Positions 1 through 8,564 of a DNA stretch of 43,775 nucleotides are shown here, in pieces; positions within the stretch are counted from its first letter, which is position 1, and each line of letters opens with the position of its first letter. A model generated the notes under the pieces. The model was not told the origin of the DNA. It did not search any database and was given only the letters and a program-made list of their open reading frames with translations. The position numbers and the translations under genes were made by a program. The stretch comes from Nocardia nova NBRC 15556 (GTDB lineage Bacteria; Actinomycetota; Actinomycetes; Mycobacteriales; Mycobacteriaceae), in NCBI RefSeq assembly GCF_001613005.1, contig NZ_BDBN01000079.1:1-43775 (forward strand), given 5' to 3'.

Positions 1-2
1 CC

Positions 3-308
3 CGCCGATTCATCGGCGGCCATGCTCGGTCCAACGGCAGCCGTCTGCTCCGCCAGCCCGACGCGCCACACAAAATCGACGATTCGGGCCCGACACCAAC
101 CACCAGCACACCCGAAACCCGAATGCCCCCTCGGGACACAACGGTCAAAGACGGGTGGACTGGCTCATCCTCCCGCGGCACCCGCCGAAGCAACGGCGCC
201 ACAGCGACAACCAAGCAGATCCCTCGTATAGCTGCCCACGGTGCAGACTCACCCGACCCGCCGCCGCACGTTGACTACGTGCGCAACACAGTGACAACTA
301 ATGTTTAG
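3..308 (+). other. Open frame running in from the left edge, possible gene 3' end
   Basis: One plus-strand frame is open from the first bases of the window to a stop at 308, about 101 codons. Its translation is rich in Thr, Pro, Ser and Arg and matches no family I recognise, so it may be the disordered tail of a gene that starts outside the window or simply a chance open frame in GC-rich DNA. No start codon with a ribosome-binding site is visible inside it. Nothing else can be supported between 1 and about 450. Confidence 0.2.
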
Positions 309-457
309 ATGCGCATATATTCGTAGCGCAACATTGCGCGCCAGCCAAAGCGGTCAAAACGGCGAATCGACCCCGACGGACGGTTCACCTGTCGGCGCGA
401 AACATCTCGAAAATAGCACTGGACGTGGGCAAAACGACGTCTGCATCAGGACGTCCA

Positions 458-486
458 CAGGACGTCACAGGTTCACAAACAGCAAC
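458..486 (+). repeat. Short repeat shared with the IS3-fragment tail at 40887
   Basis: These 29 bases match 40887-40915 with two mismatches in the same orientation. In both places the plus-strand translation reads PQDVTG then Q-T-A-T. At 40.9 kb this sequence directly follows the C-terminus of an IS3-family transposase fragment, so the copy here is probably the last scrap of a related element. It abuts the group II intron fragment that begins at about 501. Confidence 0.5.
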
Positions 487-500
487 AAACAGCAACCGGC

Positions 501-734
501 GGCCTCGGTGCCGAGGAGTTACTGAGACATCTTCGAGAAGAGTTGAAGGCGAACCGGTTTGCCCCTCAACGGGTGCGGGAGAAGGCGATCCCCAAGACGT
601 CGGGCAAGATCCGGCGTCTAGGAATTCCGACGACCGCGGACCGGGTCGTGCAGGCCGCGTTGAAACTGGTGCTCGAGCCGATCTTCGAGGCGGATTTTCA
701 GCCGTGTTCTTACGGTTTCCGTCCGAAACGCCGG
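501..734 (+). pseudogene. Group II intron reverse transcriptase/maturase fragment
   Basis: The plus frame beginning at 501 reads through a conserved N-terminal reverse-transcriptase block of group II intron maturases: a leucine-rich helix (ELLRHLREELK), then VREKAIPK, a LGIPTTADRVVQAA stretch and the YGFRPKRR motif. The similarity stops after the RR at 734, well before the catalytic YADD box, so about 78 residues of a protein normally over 400 long remain. No intron RNA domain V hairpin is visible next to it. The frame runs on into unrelated sequence at 735, where a YczE-like fragment begins. This is a dead remnant and the family call is firm. Confidence 0.85.
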
Positions 735-738
735 GTGG

Positions 739-939
739 GTGGTGCGTACGGCGATAGAGATGACGGTGTTGCTAAAGGGGTTGATTCTCGGCGGCAGCGC
801 CGGAATCGGAACACTGGTGTACGCCTTCGGAATCGGTCCGCTGATCCATGTGATGATCCCTGCGGTGAACCGATTCCTGCCGGGGTTCGCGAAGCCGACG
901 CCTGTCGTCGGTGAGGCGGCGGAGGTTCCGGCCGCGTAG
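739..939 (+). pseudogene. C-terminal fragment of a YczE/YitT-type membrane protein
   Basis: The 66-residue frame contains the block RTAIEMTVLLKG-LILGG-GIGTLVYAFGIGPLIH, which resembles the last transmembrane hairpin of YczE-like integral membrane proteins. Those proteins are about 200 residues long, so only the C-terminal third is present. The preceding sequence is the group II intron fragment, and the junction lies at about 735. The first codon is a GTG without a convincing ribosome-binding site. I read it as a truncated gene whose 5' part was lost at this junction; the family name comes from recall of the conserved motif. Confidence 0.6.
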
Positions 940-1097
940 CGGGCAGTCCAACTTCCCTCCCGCATTCGGTCCACCCTTCGCTGTCATGGTGACGACTTGC
1001 GCCCGTCTGATACCGACAGCCACTGCGGCTCAAGAACGTGGTATCTGCCGACTTCTTGACCAGGGAACCCACTTCCAGCGGTATCCACAGTGCTTTG

Positions 1098-1628
1098 TTA
1101 TCGCCTGACAGGCTGCGGGTCGGCCGCAGAGGCCGCGTTCGCCGTCAGTGCGTGTGCCTGTTCGAGATGACGGAGTACGATTGGCCATTCCCGATCGCCG
1201 GATTCGATTCGATGTTTGCGCAGGAGGGAATGATGAAGCCGGAGTAGATCTTTGGTCGCCGCGGCGGCGCGCCGTGCTGCTTCCAGTATCAGTGTGCGCC
1301 GGGTCCGCGCGGACTCGGTCTGCATGTGGTTCACGCGGCTGACAAGCCAGAACGCCTCGAAAACCGTTTGCTCGATCGGATCTTCACCGTCGAACCAGGG
1401 AGCGCGCGGAACAGCGGCCGCCCCGCGCGCTTCTATCCGCGATACTTCCCCGTTCTCGGTGATGGCCTGGCGTAGGGCAGTTCCGGCAACTCGATACAGC
1501 AGGCCCGCCAACATCGCTCGTTCGATATCGGGCAGACCGACATCCGCTGAGTTCGCCGCTCGAGATGAGATGTGGTCGGAATCGATGCCGAGTACCGCCA
1601 ACGCCGCTCGCAGCTGCGCACTGTTCAT
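1098..1628 (-). CDS. Hypothetical protein (176 aa)
   Basis: I do not recognise a family. The protein is soluble and mostly helical, with an alanine-rich N-terminal third, a DPIEQTVFEAFWLVSRV stretch in the middle and a basic helix (RRTLILEAARRAAAATKDLL) after it. The ATG at 1628 is preferred over the GTG two codons upstream because an AGGAAG sequence sits five bases before it. It lies about 20 bases downstream of the broken MFS transporter on the same strand, so the two may once have been one transcription unit. Function cannot be assigned. Confidence 0.6.
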   Translation of the reverse strand: MNSAQLRAALAVLGIDSDHISSRAANSADVGLPDIERAMLAGLLYRVAGTALRQAITENGEVSRIEARGAAAVPRAPWFDGEDPIEQTVFEAFWLVSRVNHMQTESARTRRTLILEAARRAAAATKDLLRLHHSLLRKHRIESGDREWPIVLRHLEQAHALTANAASAADPQPVRR

Positions 1629-1648
1629 AACCACTTCCTATCACTACA

Positions 1649-2053
1649 TCAGTACCCGGAGTCGGAGCGCATCCTCACCCCGAGGTGCGCGGCATCGTGT
1701 TCAGCCGCCCGGGACACGCCCAGTGCAGTGGCGACGCCAACCGTTGCGGCGCAGGCGAGGAACCACCAGGCGTGTTGGAATCCGTTGTGAGCCATGTCGT
1801 AGCCGCTCGGTGTGCCGAGGATGCTGACTCCGAGTGCGGTGCCGATTTGGCGGCTCATGTTGGCGAACGCGCTGCCCGTCGCGGATTGCGCAGGCTACAG
1901 GTCGGCTGTCGCCGAGGAAAGGATGGCCGGCAACGCGAAATCCACACCAGCTTCGCCGATCAGCCATCCCGGCAGGATCGATATGGCGTAGGTCGTCGCC
2001 CACGGCGCCGGCCAAACCTCCAATCCACCTGCAACTTCCCCTTCGGTTGGCCG
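1649..2053 (-). pseudogene. Broken MFS (DHA2/EmrB-type) transporter, C-terminal part
   Basis: On the minus strand the frame ending at 1649 reads as the last two or three transmembrane segments of a drug:H+ antiporter of the 14-TM DHA2 type: PWATTYAISILPGWLIG, then ALPAILSSATADL, then QSATGSAFANMSRQIGTALGVS. An in-frame TAG at 1897-1895 interrupts the conserved ADL-PAQSATG stretch, and nothing recognisable lies upstream of about 2053, so the protein is both truncated and stopped. Only about 69 codons follow the stop. The family assignment rests on the MSRQIGTALGVSILGT signature typical of the last helices of these exporters. Confidence 0.75.
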
Positions 2054-2249
2054 GAACCGATTGTGGTTAGGAAGACGACAGCCGTGCGTGAAGAGGCCGT
2101 CGGGCTGTTCGGCACGGTACGGGCGTGGCCGTTACGAGCGTCTCGTCAGGCGGAACAACGCGATGGTGTGTGGGCTGGTGCTTCGGCAATTCTGAACCGC
2201 TCCCCCGACGGTGGCATCACCGTCGTTCAGTTCAGTATCTGGAGGCCCC

Positions 2250-3695
2250 ATGTCCGACTTGGCGTTCCGCTCGGCACGCGAGCTTGCTGCCGCTGTCGCA
2301 GCGAAAGAAATATCGAGTGTCGAGCTGCTCGACTATTTTCTCGAACGCGTGCAGCGGTTCAATCCCGAGGTAAACGCTATCGTCGCGCTGGACAAGGAAG
2401 GGGCCGCAGCTGCGGCGCGTGCGGCCGACCGCGCTGTATCCCGCGGCGAACCGCTCGGACCTCTGCATGGCGTGCCGGTGACGGTGAAGGACAGCCTCGA
2501 AGCGGCGGGTATGCGGACGACCGGAGGTTCGGCCCGCTGGGGCCATCATGTCTCGACCAGTGACGCCGAGGCTGTCACACGACTCAAGAACGCCGGCGCG
2601 ATCGTCTTCGGCAAGTCCAATTTGCCCGAAGACGCTCGGGACTGGCAAACCTACAACGACGTGTACGGAACCACCGTCAATCCGTGGGACAGAAGCCGGG
2701 GTCCCGGTGGTTCCTCCGGCGGATCGGCGGCTGCCCTCGCCGCGGGATTGACCGGCCTCGAACTCGGCGGCGACACTGCGGGCTCGATTCGGGTGCCGGC
2801 GCATTTCTGCGGCGTCTACGGGCTCCGACCGTCGTACGGCATTGTTCCGAGATACGGCAGCGTTTCCGGGCATGCGCCCGGGACGCTGGCGGAGTTCGAC
2901 ATGGCGGTACTGGGCCCGCTCGGCCGGCACGCCGACGATCTCGATCTCAGCCTCGACGTCCTCGCAGCACCGGACCACGAGCGCGCCCCGGCATGGCGGC
3001 TGGACTTGCCTGCCCCCAGATCAAGTAGTCTGCGCGGTTTTCGAGTTGCAGCATGGCTCGACGATCCGTTTTGTTCGGTCGACAGCGAGCTCGTCGCGAT
3101 CATGACGGAGGCCGTGGGCGCGGTGCGCGCGGCGGGTGCCCTGGTTGTCGAGAGTGGCGGTCCGGTCAGGCTCGAGGAGACGATGGCCCTCTACGAACCG
3201 TTACTGATGGCGCAAAGCGGCCTGATCGAGCCGGATGAGTCGTATGCCGCGCTGGTGGATCTCGCCGCCGCGGATACCACCGCAGGGTTCGCCTCGGATC
3301 TGACCATCCGCTTCCGCGACTGGCATACCCTCGACGAACGTCGGCAACGCTCCCGGCGCCGGTGGGCCGAGTTCTTCCACGACATCGACGTCCTGCTGTG
3401 CCCGGTGAGTCCCACGGCTGCTTTTGCCCACGATCAACGGCCCGACCCGGGCTGGTCGGTCCGGACACTGCCCGTCGACGGCTCGGATCGGCCGTATCGC
3501 GAGATGCTCACCTGGATGGCACCTTCCGCTCTCAACCATCTGCCCGCAGCGGTGGCGCCGATCGGCGCGACCCGGAACGGACTACCGGTCGGCATCCAGG
3601 TGATCGCGCCCTACTTGCACGACCGCACAGCGGTCCAGTTCGTACGATGCCTCGCCGACGTGGTCGGCGGATTCCGCCGGCCACCGGCATTCTGA
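2250..3695 (+). CDS. Amidase-signature family hydrolase
   Basis: This 481-residue protein is a full-length amidase-signature enzyme, a family that hydrolyses carboxamides to acid and ammonia or amine. The Ser-cis-Ser-Lys triad is visible: Lys80 in VTVKD, Ser155 in the GGSSGGSAAA loop and the nucleophile Ser179 in GGDTAGSIRVPA. The ATG at 2250 is chosen because GGAGG lies five bases before it; an upstream GTG frame at 2211 lacks such a site. It is transcribed towards the large catabolic operon and ends about 50 bases before a perfect palindrome. The substrate is unknown. Its position beside aromatic-ring dioxygenases, with two other C-N hydrolases nearby, suggests it may release an aromatic acid or amine from an amide. 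Confidence 0.9.
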   Translation: MSDLAFRSARELAAAVAAKEISSVELLDYFLERVQRFNPEVNAIVALDKEGAAAAARAADRAVSRGEPLGPLHGVPVTVKDSLEAAGMRTTGGSARWGHHVSTSDAEAVTRLKNAGAIVFGKSNLPEDARDWQTYNDVYGTTVNPWDRSRGPGGSSGGSAAALAAGLTGLELGGDTAGSIRVPAHFCGVYGLRPSYGIVPRYGSVSGHAPGTLAEFDMAVLGPLGRHADDLDLSLDVLAAPDHERAPAWRLDLPAPRSSSLRGFRVAAWLDDPFCSVDSELVAIMTEAVGAVRAAGALVVESGGPVRLEETMALYEPLLMAQSGLIEPDESYAALVDLAAADTTAGFASDLTIRFRDWHTLDERRQRSRRRWAEFFHDIDVLLCPVSPTAAFAHDQRPDPGWSVRTLPVDGSDRPYREMLTWMAPSALNHLPAAVAPIGATRNGLPVGIQVIAPYLHDRTAVQFVRCLADVVGGFRRPPAF

Positions 3696-3748
3696 ACCCG
3701 CCGGACATTGCGGGCGAGGTGCGCCAACTGCCACACCAACGGCAAAAG

Positions 3749-3782
3749 TCCCGGATCGGCCCCACGTGGGGCCGATCCGGGA
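3749..3782. terminator. Perfect 34-base palindrome, probable bidirectional terminator
   Basis: The sequence is a perfect inverted repeat with 17-base arms (left arm TCCCGGATCGGCCCCAC) meeting at a CACGTG centre with no unpaired loop. It sits between the amidase stop (3695, plus) and the FMN reductase stop (3802, minus), the expected place for a terminator shared by convergent transcripts. There is no strong T-tract on either side, which is common for actinobacterial terminators. Confidence 0.75.
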
Positions 3783-3801
3783 AGTGCCGGCAGGCGAGCG
3801 G

Positions 3802-4404
3802 TCAACTGGGCCTGTTCGTCACTAGCGCCGCCCGGTTTTCGTCCATCATTCCGCTGAGCATGCACACCTCACGGCCGACGGTTTGCAGCTGGAACTCGAT
3901 GTGGTCGTCGAGTCTGTGCCCGTAGGCAATTCGGCTCGTGGCCGAGTTGATCGCGGCGCCGAGTGGTGTGGGCCAACCACGCAGTGCGTGCACGATGCTG
4001 CGCAGGGTCTGCAACGTCGTTACCGCCGCCTGCCAGCCGTAGGCGGTGGTAACGCAGCCGACGGCCCGGCCGGTCAGGTACGGGTTGCGGTCCTCCCGAA
4101 GGTCTTCCACGTAGTCGAGTGCGTTTTTCACCAGACCCGACACCGAGCCGTGATACCCCGGGGAGGCGATAATGACGCCATCGGCAGTGCGTAGTGCGTC
4201 GACCAGTCGGCGAGCGTCTGCGCCTCGCGTAGCGTCCGGGTCGTACATCGGCAGCCGCGCAAGGACGGAACCGTCGAACAGTTCGGTGTGCGCACCGTGT
4301 GTGGCCGCCGCGTCCAACGCATGCCGGAGTGCCGATTCCGTCGATGACGCGGCGCGCAGGGTGCCGCCGAGGCCGACGATCGATAGCTGGTGGTTTCGGG
4401 ACAT
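3802..4404 (-). CDS. NAD(P)H-dependent FMN reductase
   Basis: This 200-residue flavodoxin-fold protein resembles SsuE/MsuE-type reductases, which use NAD(P)H to reduce FMN and release it to a partner monooxygenase. Visible motifs are the phosphate-binding start GLGGTLRAASSTESAL and the SPGYHGSVSGLVKNALDY segment typical of the family. The ATG at 4404 follows the stop of the extradiol dioxygenase gene by five bases, so it is the last gene of the minus-strand operon and probably translationally coupled. The likely partner is the flavin-dependent monooxygenase at 5352-6524, which carries no reductase domain. The reductase type (SsuE-like rather than HpaC-like) differs from the usual partner of such oxygenases. 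Confidence 0.85.
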   Translation of the reverse strand: MSRNHQLSIVGLGGTLRAASSTESALRHALDAAATHGAHTELFDGSVLARLPMYDPDATRGADARRLVDALRTADGVIIASPGYHGSVSGLVKNALDYVEDLREDRNPYLTGRAVGCVTTAYGWQAAVTTLQTLRSIVHALRGWPTPLGAAINSATSRIAYGHRLDDHIEFQLQTVGREVCMLSGMMDENRAALVTNRPS

Positions 4405-4409
4405 AGCGA

Positions 4410-5300
4410 TTACACCATCTTCATCAAGCCGTCGTGGCCCCAGGCGAAACCCGAACCGAGAGAATAGTTTTCGGCGGTCCACGTTTCCGGCTCGACGGAT
4501 CGCGGACCCCAGCCGTATTCGAAATGCCAGCCCGAGGGATTGCGGAAGTAGAACGAGAAGACATGGTCGTTCTGATGCCGGCCGGTCGAGGTGCTGGTGA
4601 TGCCGCGTTCGAGGCACAGATCGTAGCTGTGGCCGACATCATCGATGCTGATCGTCTCGAACATGACGTGCTGGATTCGACGCGGGGCGCCCGGAATGTT
4701 CATGAATGCCAACGAATGGTGGCGCGTGTTGCAGTGCAGAAACACTGCGAACGGTCCGACTTTGGGGATATGCGCGAAGTCGCTGACACCGAAACCCAAT
4801 ACGCGTGAGTAGAATTCGGCAGCTCCGAGGATATCGGCGGCATAGAGCACGACGTGCCCCATCCCCGTTTCTCCCATGTTGAAGCCGGCCAGGTCACGTG
4901 AGGGCCGAAACCGCGGCATGAACACCTTCTCGTGTCCTAGCGCCAGCTCCATTCGGACTCCCGAGTACGGGCAGGTGAAGTGCACGAATTCCATCACGCG
5001 ACGGTCTGCGGCCTCTTCCGGCGTGCCCGCGATCACCGCGATACCGGCCGCCTCCAGCCGACGTGCCGCCGCCTCCAGCGCCTCCTTCGAGCTGACGTCC
5101 CACCCCACATATGCCACGTCTTCGTCGTGCCCGGCCCGGACCCCGATCCGATGGTGGCGGTCGTCGGCACGAACGTAGAGCAGGTTGTCATCGCTGTCGC
5201 GCGAGATCTCGAGGCCGAGAACTTCGGTCGCGTACTGTTTCCATCCCGGGACATCGCTGGACGTCCCCACGACATAACTGAGTTGGCTGACTGCGGCCAT
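4410..5300 (-). CDS. Extradiol ring-cleavage dioxygenase (type I, BphC-like), copy 2
   Basis: A 296-residue two-domain vicinal-oxygen-chelate dioxygenase of the 2,3-dihydroxybiphenyl 1,2-dioxygenase class, which opens a catechol ring next to the hydroxyls using Fe(II). Only the C-terminal domain carries metal ligands, as usual: His149, His211 and Glu261. The second-sphere residues are also present: His195 in RHHSLAF, His242 and Tyr251 in SFYFRNPSG. The start ATG at 5300 follows GGAAAGAAG. The gene sits between the flavin monooxygenase and the FMN reductase, an arrangement like the steroid HsaA/HsaC/HsaB module in which a phenol is hydroxylated and the resulting catechol cleaved. It should therefore be catalytically competent; the actual catechol is unknown. 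Confidence 0.9.
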   Translation of the reverse strand: MAAVSQLSYVVGTSSDVPGWKQYATEVLGLEISRDSDDNLLYVRADDRHHRIGVRAGHDEDVAYVGWDVSSKEALEAAARRLEAAGIAVIAGTPEEAADRRVMEFVHFTCPYSGVRMELALGHEKVFMPRFRPSRDLAGFNMGETGMGHVVLYAADILGAAEFYSRVLGFGVSDFAHIPKVGPFAVFLHCNTRHHSLAFMNIPGAPRRIQHVMFETISIDDVGHSYDLCLERGITSTSTGRHQNDHVFSFYFRNPSGWHFEYGWGPRSVEPETWTAENYSLGSGFAWGHDGLMKMV

Positions 5301-5351
5301 TGATCTGCTTCTTTCCGAGTCCGGTGGATCGAGGTGAGGTGTGCCGCGCGT

Positions 5352-6524
5352 TCAGTACACGACCAGTTTCGAATCGCGGTCGAGTCCGAGCACCATGCGG
5401 CCGTAGTGCTGGAAATTGGCCCGTGTGAAGGAGACGTGGCTGGCCATCATGTGGATGTCGCGCCACTTCTGCTGCATAGGGCTGCTCTCCTTGAACCCTG
5501 AGGTACCGCTGAGGGCGAACAGCCGGTCGACGGCATTCACGAGCAGTTCGGCGGCGCGGTTGTAGTCGCGCAGAATGGATGCGCGATCGGCCAGCTCGAG
5601 GCGCTGGCCGGAACGAACCGATGTGAGTACTCGCTGCACGAACAGCTCCGCTGCGTCGAGGTCGGCGGCTGTCATCGCGACTGCCTCCTGCACGATCTCG
5701 GAGTTCGCGGTCTGCGCTCGCCCGCGCGCCCACTCGACGAAATGGTCGTAGGCGTCGGATGCTGTGCCCATCATCGGTCCGAGAAACGTGAGACCGGCGT
5801 GCACCGCGAGCGGCTGTCGATACAGCGGTCCGGTGTTCATCTCCGAGCCGGGACCGTCTCCGGCCACCAGCGCCGATGCCGGCAGGACGAACCCGTCAGG
5901 CACGAAGATGTCCTCGACCACGATTGTTTTACTTCCGGTGCCGCGCATACCGGCGGCATACCAGTCGTCATCGATAACGTAGTCCCCGCGCGGTACGAGG
6001 AAGTGGTGATTGGCCGGCGGGCCGCCATCCTTGATCAACCCGCTCACGACCACCCATGAGGCATGGTCCACCCCGCTGGCGAAGCCGTGCCGGCCGGTCA
6101 AACGATATCCACCGTCGACCTTCTCGACCGTGGCCGCCGGCGCCAGAGAAGCGGCAACGCAGGCATCCGGCCCCTGCGCCCACACGGCCTCCTGCGCCTC
6201 CTGCGGGAAGAAGCCGACCATGTGCGCGTCATGAGGTAGCAACGCGGCACACCAGGCCGTCGAGGCGCACCCCCGGCCGAGTTCCACCGACACCGCGTAC
6301 ATGGTGTCCAGCGACAGTTCGTCTCCGCCGAATCGGCGCGGCGCCAGTATGCGGCCGCCCAGGCCGGCAGCGACGATGTCGTCGATCAGTTCGCGCGGTA
6401 CCGCGCGCAATTCCTCGGTCACGGGGGCCAGCTCACGCACCCGCGGTGTGAGCGCTCGGGCGCGCTCGATCAGCTGCCGGTGCAGCGTCACCTCGGCGGC
6501 ACTGTCGATATCGGTGACTACCAT
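5352..6524 (-). CDS. Flavin-dependent monooxygenase, acyl-CoA dehydrogenase fold (HsaA-like)
   Basis: A 390-residue protein of the acyl-CoA-dehydrogenase-like class D flavin monooxygenases, oxygenase components that use reduced FMN from a separate reductase to ortho-hydroxylate a phenol. The N-terminal helical domain, the middle beta domain (RLTGRHGFASGVDHASWVVV; FLVPRGDYVIDDDW) and the C-terminal helical bundle ending in QHYGRMVLGLDRDSKLVVY are all present. The expected length for HsaA is about 390. The ATG at 6524 is preferred because AAGGAG lies about ten bases upstream; a much longer upstream frame overlaps the dioxygenase beta subunit. With the extradiol enzyme and FMN reductase downstream it forms a hydroxylate-then-cleave module. 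A related dehydrogenase function cannot be excluded, but there is no acyl-CoA pathway nearby. Confidence 0.85.
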   Translation of the reverse strand: MVVTDIDSAAEVTLHRQLIERARALTPRVRELAPVTEELRAVPRELIDDIVAAGLGGRILAPRRFGGDELSLDTMYAVSVELGRGCASTAWCAALLPHDAHMVGFFPQEAQEAVWAQGPDACVAASLAPAATVEKVDGGYRLTGRHGFASGVDHASWVVVSGLIKDGGPPANHHFLVPRGDYVIDDDWYAAGMRGTGSKTIVVEDIFVPDGFVLPASALVAGDGPGSEMNTGPLYRQPLAVHAGLTFLGPMMGTASDAYDHFVEWARGRAQTANSEIVQEAVAMTAADLDAAELFVQRVLTSVRSGQRLELADRASILRDYNRAAELLVNAVDRLFALSGTSGFKESSPMQQKWRDIHMMASHVSFTRANFQHYGRMVLGLDRDSKLVVY

Positions 6525-6555
6525 GGAAATTCGTCTCCTTCGTGATCGACGCGAG

Positions 6556-7131
6556 CTAGAACAGCACGCTGAGGTTCTTGGACTGCACCACGTTCTGGTC
6601 GAGCAGGATCGTGCGTTTCGCGATCTTGAAATCGCCATCGACCAGGCGCAGTACGTCGCGTCGCTCGCCGGCCCAGATGTCGGTCTCCGATTCCAACCGG
6701 TTGCGATAGAGCACGAAGTTGGATACGACGTCGAACTCGGCGAACCCACCCGCAGCCGAGGTGATCTCGTCGCGCGGCGTCACCGACACATTCGAGATCA
6801 GATGGCGACAACGCGACGGCGGATCCTCGGCCCAGTCGGTGCCGGAGTGCATCTGATCGACCCGCATCCGCAACGAATCGAAATTGTCGTAAAAGTGGGC
6901 CATTTCGATGCCGTGTGGCAGTTCGTCCTGATCTCGCTGGCGGCGCAGCCGGTTCTTGCGGATCGGCATCCAGTAGAGGATGTCCTCGGCGCACAGTTCC
7001 AGCCAACTCCCCCACTGCCATCGGTCCAGGAGCCGGGATTCCCGATAGAGGAACTGTTCGATCCGGTACTGCAGCACCATCCGATCCAGTAGCTGTGCGT
7101 CCGGCGAGGCTACAGGCTGTCCGATTGTCAT
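6556..7131 (-). CDS. Ring-hydroxylating dioxygenase beta subunit, system 1
   Basis: A 191-residue member of the SnoaL-like beta-subunit family of Rieske non-haem iron oxygenases, which supports the alpha3beta3 hexamer. Family features include the N-terminal helix with a YRESRLLD motif, the LYWMPIRKNR block, the AEDPPSRCRHLISNV stretch and the closing VVQSKNLSVLF strand. The ATG at 7131 overlaps the alpha-subunit stop by one base (TGATG), indicating coupled translation and 1:1 synthesis. The much longer upstream frame beginning at 7239 lies inside the alpha gene and is rejected. Confidence 0.92.
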   Translation of the reverse strand: MTIGQPVASPDAQLLDRMVLQYRIEQFLYRESRLLDRWQWGSWLELCAEDILYWMPIRKNRLRRQRDQDELPHGIEMAHFYDNFDSLRMRVDQMHSGTDWAEDPPSRCRHLISNVSVTPRDEITSAAGGFAEFDVVSNFVLYRNRLESETDIWAGERRDVLRLVDGDFKIAKRTILLDQNVVQSKNLSVLF

Positions 7132-8453
7132 CACCGACCACCCGCTTCGCTCGCAGTGGCGACCGGCGCGGCCGACGTGCGCGCACGTTCGGCGGCCGGA
7201 ATGGCCGGCCATGCCTCGGTTGTCATGAACTCCAGCCAACGCCGGTAGAAACCGCGCTGTCCCGCCTCACCGAAGAAGGAGTCGAAGTACTCGCCGGGAA
7301 ACTCGGGATGGACTGTGGCGGTACCCAAACCCATTTCGTAGTTCCAGGCCATCTTCCGCGCCTGGTAGCCCTGTTCGAGAATTCCGCCGATCATGCCCCA
7401 GTTCTCGCCGTCGTCGGTCTCCACGACACCGGCTGCGCCCTCGGTGAAGGACGCCGAAATCTGTTGTGCGCGTCTGGCTTCCTCGGGCGCGTCCTTCTCT
7501 ACGACGGTGAACGACCAGATTTCGAACTTGCCCGGCCCCTTGGGGTGCCATACTCGCAGGTTGGCCGATCCGGGCAGGCCGGCGAAGTTCGGAAAGGCAT
7601 TGAAATTGGCGACCATGTCGGCCCGGTCGCCGACCCGTTCGCGGGCAATCCTGCGTTTGCGCTCGTTGTATTGCCCGAGCGGGTCGTCGGCGAACCGTGT
7701 GTGTCGCTCGAACAGGAAGCTCTCGCCGTGCCCTTCGCGCAGTGATACGTGCGCACCGTCCTTCGCCTCGAATCCTGGGCCGAAGGACAGCAACGACGAA
7801 AGGTGGCTCGTCGTGGCATGATACGTATCACCGGCGAACTGCTCGGCGGCCAGCTTCCAGTTGGCGTTGATCGTCCATTTGATCGCCCCCGGCAGGACTT
7901 CGATGCCGCCCTCGGCGTGGTCGACCCACCCGTCGATGTAGTACTTCAGATCACCGAGGTACTCCTGCAGAGGCGGGGCCGCGGGATCGAAGTTCCCGAA
8001 GATCAATCCCTTGTAGCTGTCGACCTGCGCCACCTGCACGAGCCCGTTGTCGTCGAGCGAGAGCTTGTTGAAGTAGGCGTCTTCGAGATTGGGGACACCG
8101 ACCAACTTGCCGGCGCTGTCGTAGGTCCAGCCGTGGTAGGTGCACATGAACGAGCGCGTATTTCCCTCCTCCGCTCGGCACACCCGCATTCCGCGATGAC
8201 GGCAGACGTTGAGGAACGCCTTGACGCTGCCGTCGGGTTGGCGCACCACCAGCACCGGATCTCCACCCATGTAGGTTGCGAAGAAGTCGTGCGGGTTGGG
8301 GATCATGCTGTCGTGGGCCAGAAACAGCCAGGATCGCCCGAATATACGTTCCTGTTCCAGTTTGTAGATTTCATCGCTGATGAAGATGTCCGGGCCGATG
8401 CTGCCCTCTTCCCAATTCACCAGCGAACGCAGATAATCAGCGTCGACGGACAT
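7131..8453 (-). CDS. Ring-hydroxylating dioxygenase alpha subunit, system 1
   Basis: A 440-residue catalytic subunit of a Rieske dioxygenase, which inserts both atoms of O2 into an aromatic ring to give a cis-dihydrodiol. The Rieske [2Fe-2S] ligands are Cys84, His86, Cys104 and His107 (CRHRGM and CTYHGW). The mononuclear iron site shows Asp209 as bridge with His212 and His217 in GDTYHATTSH, and a later acidic residue in VETDDGENW. The ATG at 8453 follows AAGGGAG. The gene lies between the reductase-ferredoxin fusion and its beta subunit, so the complete three-component oxygenase is encoded together. No cis-dihydrodiol dehydrogenase is present in this operon; the nearest candidate is the SDR at 23091-23912. 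Confidence 0.93.
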   Translation of the reverse strand: MSVDADYLRSLVNWEEGSIGPDIFISDEIYKLEQERIFGRSWLFLAHDSMIPNPHDFFATYMGGDPVLVVRQPDGSVKAFLNVCRHRGMRVCRAEEGNTRSFMCTYHGWTYDSAGKLVGVPNLEDAYFNKLSLDDNGLVQVAQVDSYKGLIFGNFDPAAPPLQEYLGDLKYYIDGWVDHAEGGIEVLPGAIKWTINANWKLAAEQFAGDTYHATTSHLSSLLSFGPGFEAKDGAHVSLREGHGESFLFERHTRFADDPLGQYNERKRRIARERVGDRADMVANFNAFPNFAGLPGSANLRVWHPKGPGKFEIWSFTVVEKDAPEEARRAQQISASFTEGAAGVVETDDGENWGMIGGILEQGYQARKMAWNYEMGLGTATVHPEFPGEYFDSFFGEAGQRGFYRRWLEFMTTEAWPAIPAAERARTSAAPVATASEAGGR

Positions 8454-8564
8454 GACTATCTCCCTTCATTTCGAGAACGATATTTCGGTTCAGAAGTCTG
8501 TGGTCAAGCTAAGCAGTGAGCGGATCCGCGGTCCACGTGCTGTTCTGAGCCTCGGAACACAATT

